DNA of 64,000 nt, taken from assembly GCA_038106185.1 (NCBI GenBank), contig JAYODE010000005.1:62001-126000 (forward strand), written 5' to 3'. The notes beneath the pieces were generated by a model that was not told the origin of the DNA, made no database searches, and saw only the letters and a program-made list of their open reading frames with translations. Each line of letters starts with the position of its first letter. The stretch's first letter is position 1. Below, piece by piece: positions 63,501 through 64,000 of this stretch. The DNA comes from UBA4582 sp038106185. Lineage in GTDB: Bacteria > Pseudomonadota > Gammaproteobacteria > Pseudomonadales > Azotimanducaceae. A program made the position numbers and the translations under genes.

Positions 63501-63748
63501 CGACAACTGTGACCACGATTGGTGGTTTTCTGCCGTTGATTTTATCTGGTGGCCAGTTCTGGCCACCGCTGGCCATGTCGATTGCCGGTGGAGTCGCGGG
63601 ATCGGCTATTCTTGCCTTGTATCTGGTGCCGGCGATGTTCAGCTACTTCAGTCGAAAAGATGCCAGTCGCAGGCAAGCGGCCAACGAAGCTACCCGCGCA
63701 GATGTGACACCGTCTCTGCGAGTGGCACCAGAGAAAACCCTCAACTAG
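60527..63748 (+). CDS. RND-type efflux permease with altered proton relay
   Basis: Inner-membrane RND transporter of 1073 residues: TM1, a porter loop, TM2-TM7, a second porter loop and TM8-TM12. GTG start; the first 30 residues are a hydrophilic N-terminus. The usual proton relay of AcrB (Asp407, Asp408, Lys940) here reads Asp422, Asn423 and Asn956 by eye alignment (GLLIDNAIVVVEE and GLAINGGIIVL), so two of the three charged residues are absent. It is coupled to the adaptor by overlap. No outer-membrane factor gene lies beside it. Substrates unknown. Confidence 0.92.
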   Translation: MNSPSVSPSKIPANDPGEPQQSLADLFYRLPRLTFLAVGFIALTGIAAFLNLPRQEDPTMTERYASVETYMPGASALRMETLVTENVENALREVPEIKTLQSTTRAGYSFINVELYDSVGKDQVELVWSEARDKLADLANTLPREASTPQLTARGPLAVTLGFAIVADNTPYSIQERIATELKSRLSVLPGTKETDIFGEPEQEIRVAVNPAALARVNLSVDGLVELIRAADTRLAAGELSTQHSALIVEVKGDLDSVERIKSIPIRKQANGNFMRLGDVASVTKTYVDPPNTLAIIDGQRAIVVTTIMETGRRVDQWSAAAKEIAARYAEELPAQVQFKVVIDQNDYTQERLTDLALNLTAAIVLVLLALFFLMGARSAIIVGAALPLTLCMVLAGLSFMSIPLHQMSVTGLIIALGLLIDNAIVVVEEYKINRRRGDSLRVAVGESVKHLFVPLLASTATTVFAFMPIAVSPGGTGDFTGAMAISVMLSVSSSFLLAMTVIPTFAAYLDRRFPIKASNYDAWWVKGYTNAALAQAYRRSIRWIVAHPVGGVLTSMVLPLAGFILAMTLTSTFFPPVDRNQFQVQIILPANSALADTHGVVDRVRERLMSMKEVVSSQWFVGEGAPRVYYNMMQNNDSVASFASGFVTTGAVNDPLHILADLQKDMIAEFPEARIMIMPFEQGPPFAAPIEIRVVGPNLDVLKELGEQLRFLLSGIDQVTYTTATLSASSAQLSVYPKDNQLALLSMRNQDLPLQLNGKLSGIPAGALMEGSTELPIKVRFDNSVRGDLDRLTTSTLVARGSLFAGYGGIPLEQVAELRLEPSPANINRHQGERVNTVAGFLLPYTYPSVAIAEFRQRLKAASILVPEGYRIQFGGEEEERGEAVGNIISTFTLYLWLMVAVIVLSLNSFRYAGVIGIIGLASIGLALFGVWLSGHPFGYMALIGTLGLIGLAINGGIIVLSALKSNSIALQGDEDEMVRVVLESTRHIVSTTVTTIGGFLPLILSGGQFWPPLAMSIAGGVAGSAILALYLVPAMFSYFSRKDASRRQAANEATRADVTPSLRVAPEKTLN

Positions 63749-64000
63749 CTTCGCAGCTGATCTCCTATAGGCAGCTGACGGATGCGCTTGCCGGTTGCGG
63801 CGAAAATTGCATTACATAAGGCGGGTGCAAACGGTGGCGTCGGCGGCTCACCCACACCGGCGGGCAAGGCATCGCTGGCGACTACTTGGACCTCTATTAG
63901 CGGCGGCGCCTCGTTCATGCGTGCGACAGCATAGTCATGATAGTTGCTTTGCTCGACCGCGCCATGCTTCATGGTGATGCCCGCGTGCAGCGCACAGGAC
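63745..64000 (-). CDS. C-terminal end of a molybdenum hydroxylase large subunit, cut by the window edge
   Basis: About 84 residues of the C-terminus of a xanthine-dehydrogenase/aldehyde-oxidase-family molybdopterin subunit (IorB/CoxL type). The frame stays open to base 64000 upstream of the internal ATG at 63972. The stretch GVGEPPTPPFAPALCNAIFAATG carries the conserved glutamate of GVGEP, the active-site base of this family, and the last residues IRQLPI are typical. The stop overlaps the RND stop by four bases. The rest, and any FeS and FAD subunits, lie beyond the window. Confidence 0.85.
   Translation of the reverse strand, partial: SCALHAGITMKHGAVEQSNYHDYAVARMNEAPPLIEVQVVASDALPAGVGEPPTPPFAPALCNAIFAATGKRIRQLPIGDQLRS

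Overview
The window looks like a scaffold from a free-living, probably aerobic gammaproteobacterium. It carries djlA, prc, rapA, uup, slyD- and fkpA/mip-type PPIases, a lon of ordinary length, and a split class II ribonucleotide reductase of the Pseudomonas type. Many fatty-acid and side-chain catabolism genes (four acyl-CoA synthetases, two phytanoyl-CoA-type dioxygenases, several HSL/esterase hydrolases, an RND pump) resemble marine or environmental lineages. Two of three 100-N gaps are flanked by an exact 55-base duplication, which fits a de Bruijn (k=55) metagenome or draft assembly. No rRNA, tRNA, CRISPR array, transposase or phage gene was seen.

Layout. 1-5.4 kb: djlA (cut by the window edge), a membrane protein coupled to an FMN-dependent lactate-type dehydrogenase, and lon. 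5.5-15.3 kb: prc, an FKBP PPIase, an HSL esterase, a small two-TM protein, signal peptidase I, threonine deaminase, an FAD reductase and a SlyD-type PPIase. 15.4-21.8 kb: rapA, a DUF1244 protein, uup and a VIT1/CCC1 transporter. 22.1-26.3 kb: a dNTP-synthesis operon nrdJa-nrdJb-thyA. It is preceded by a good pair of NrdR boxes over a candidate promoter and closed by a hairpin. 26.3-31.2 kb: an SDR, an acyl-CoA synthetase and a spermidine-synthase-like protein split into membrane and catalytic halves. 31.3-44.7 kb: a heterodimeric ABC exporter, an esterase, two acyl-CoA synthetases around a flavoprotein-SelD fusion, hemH and an MsbA-like exporter. 44.7-57.3 kb: esterase, Fe(II)/2OG dioxygenases, gluconokinase, an EthD protein, an AttEFGH/Lol-like ABC system with its CrtC/AttH lipocalin-like partner, and a peptidase-GNAT-dioxygenase operon. 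57.5-64 kb: an acyl-CoA synthetase, an RND adaptor and pump, and the C-terminal end of a molybdenum hydroxylase large subunit.

Most intergenic regions hold a short tandem repeat with a unit of about 12-15 bp. The unit differs at each locus, so the arrays look born in place rather than spread by a mobile element. Two assembly breaks fall in or beside such arrays. The most testable regulatory observation is the NrdR-box pair upstream of nrdJ. The least ordinary protein observations are the RND pump lacking two of the three usual proton-relay charges, the split spermidine-synthase-like gene and the asymmetric ABC exporter. I did not find a clearly new defence or mobile system.
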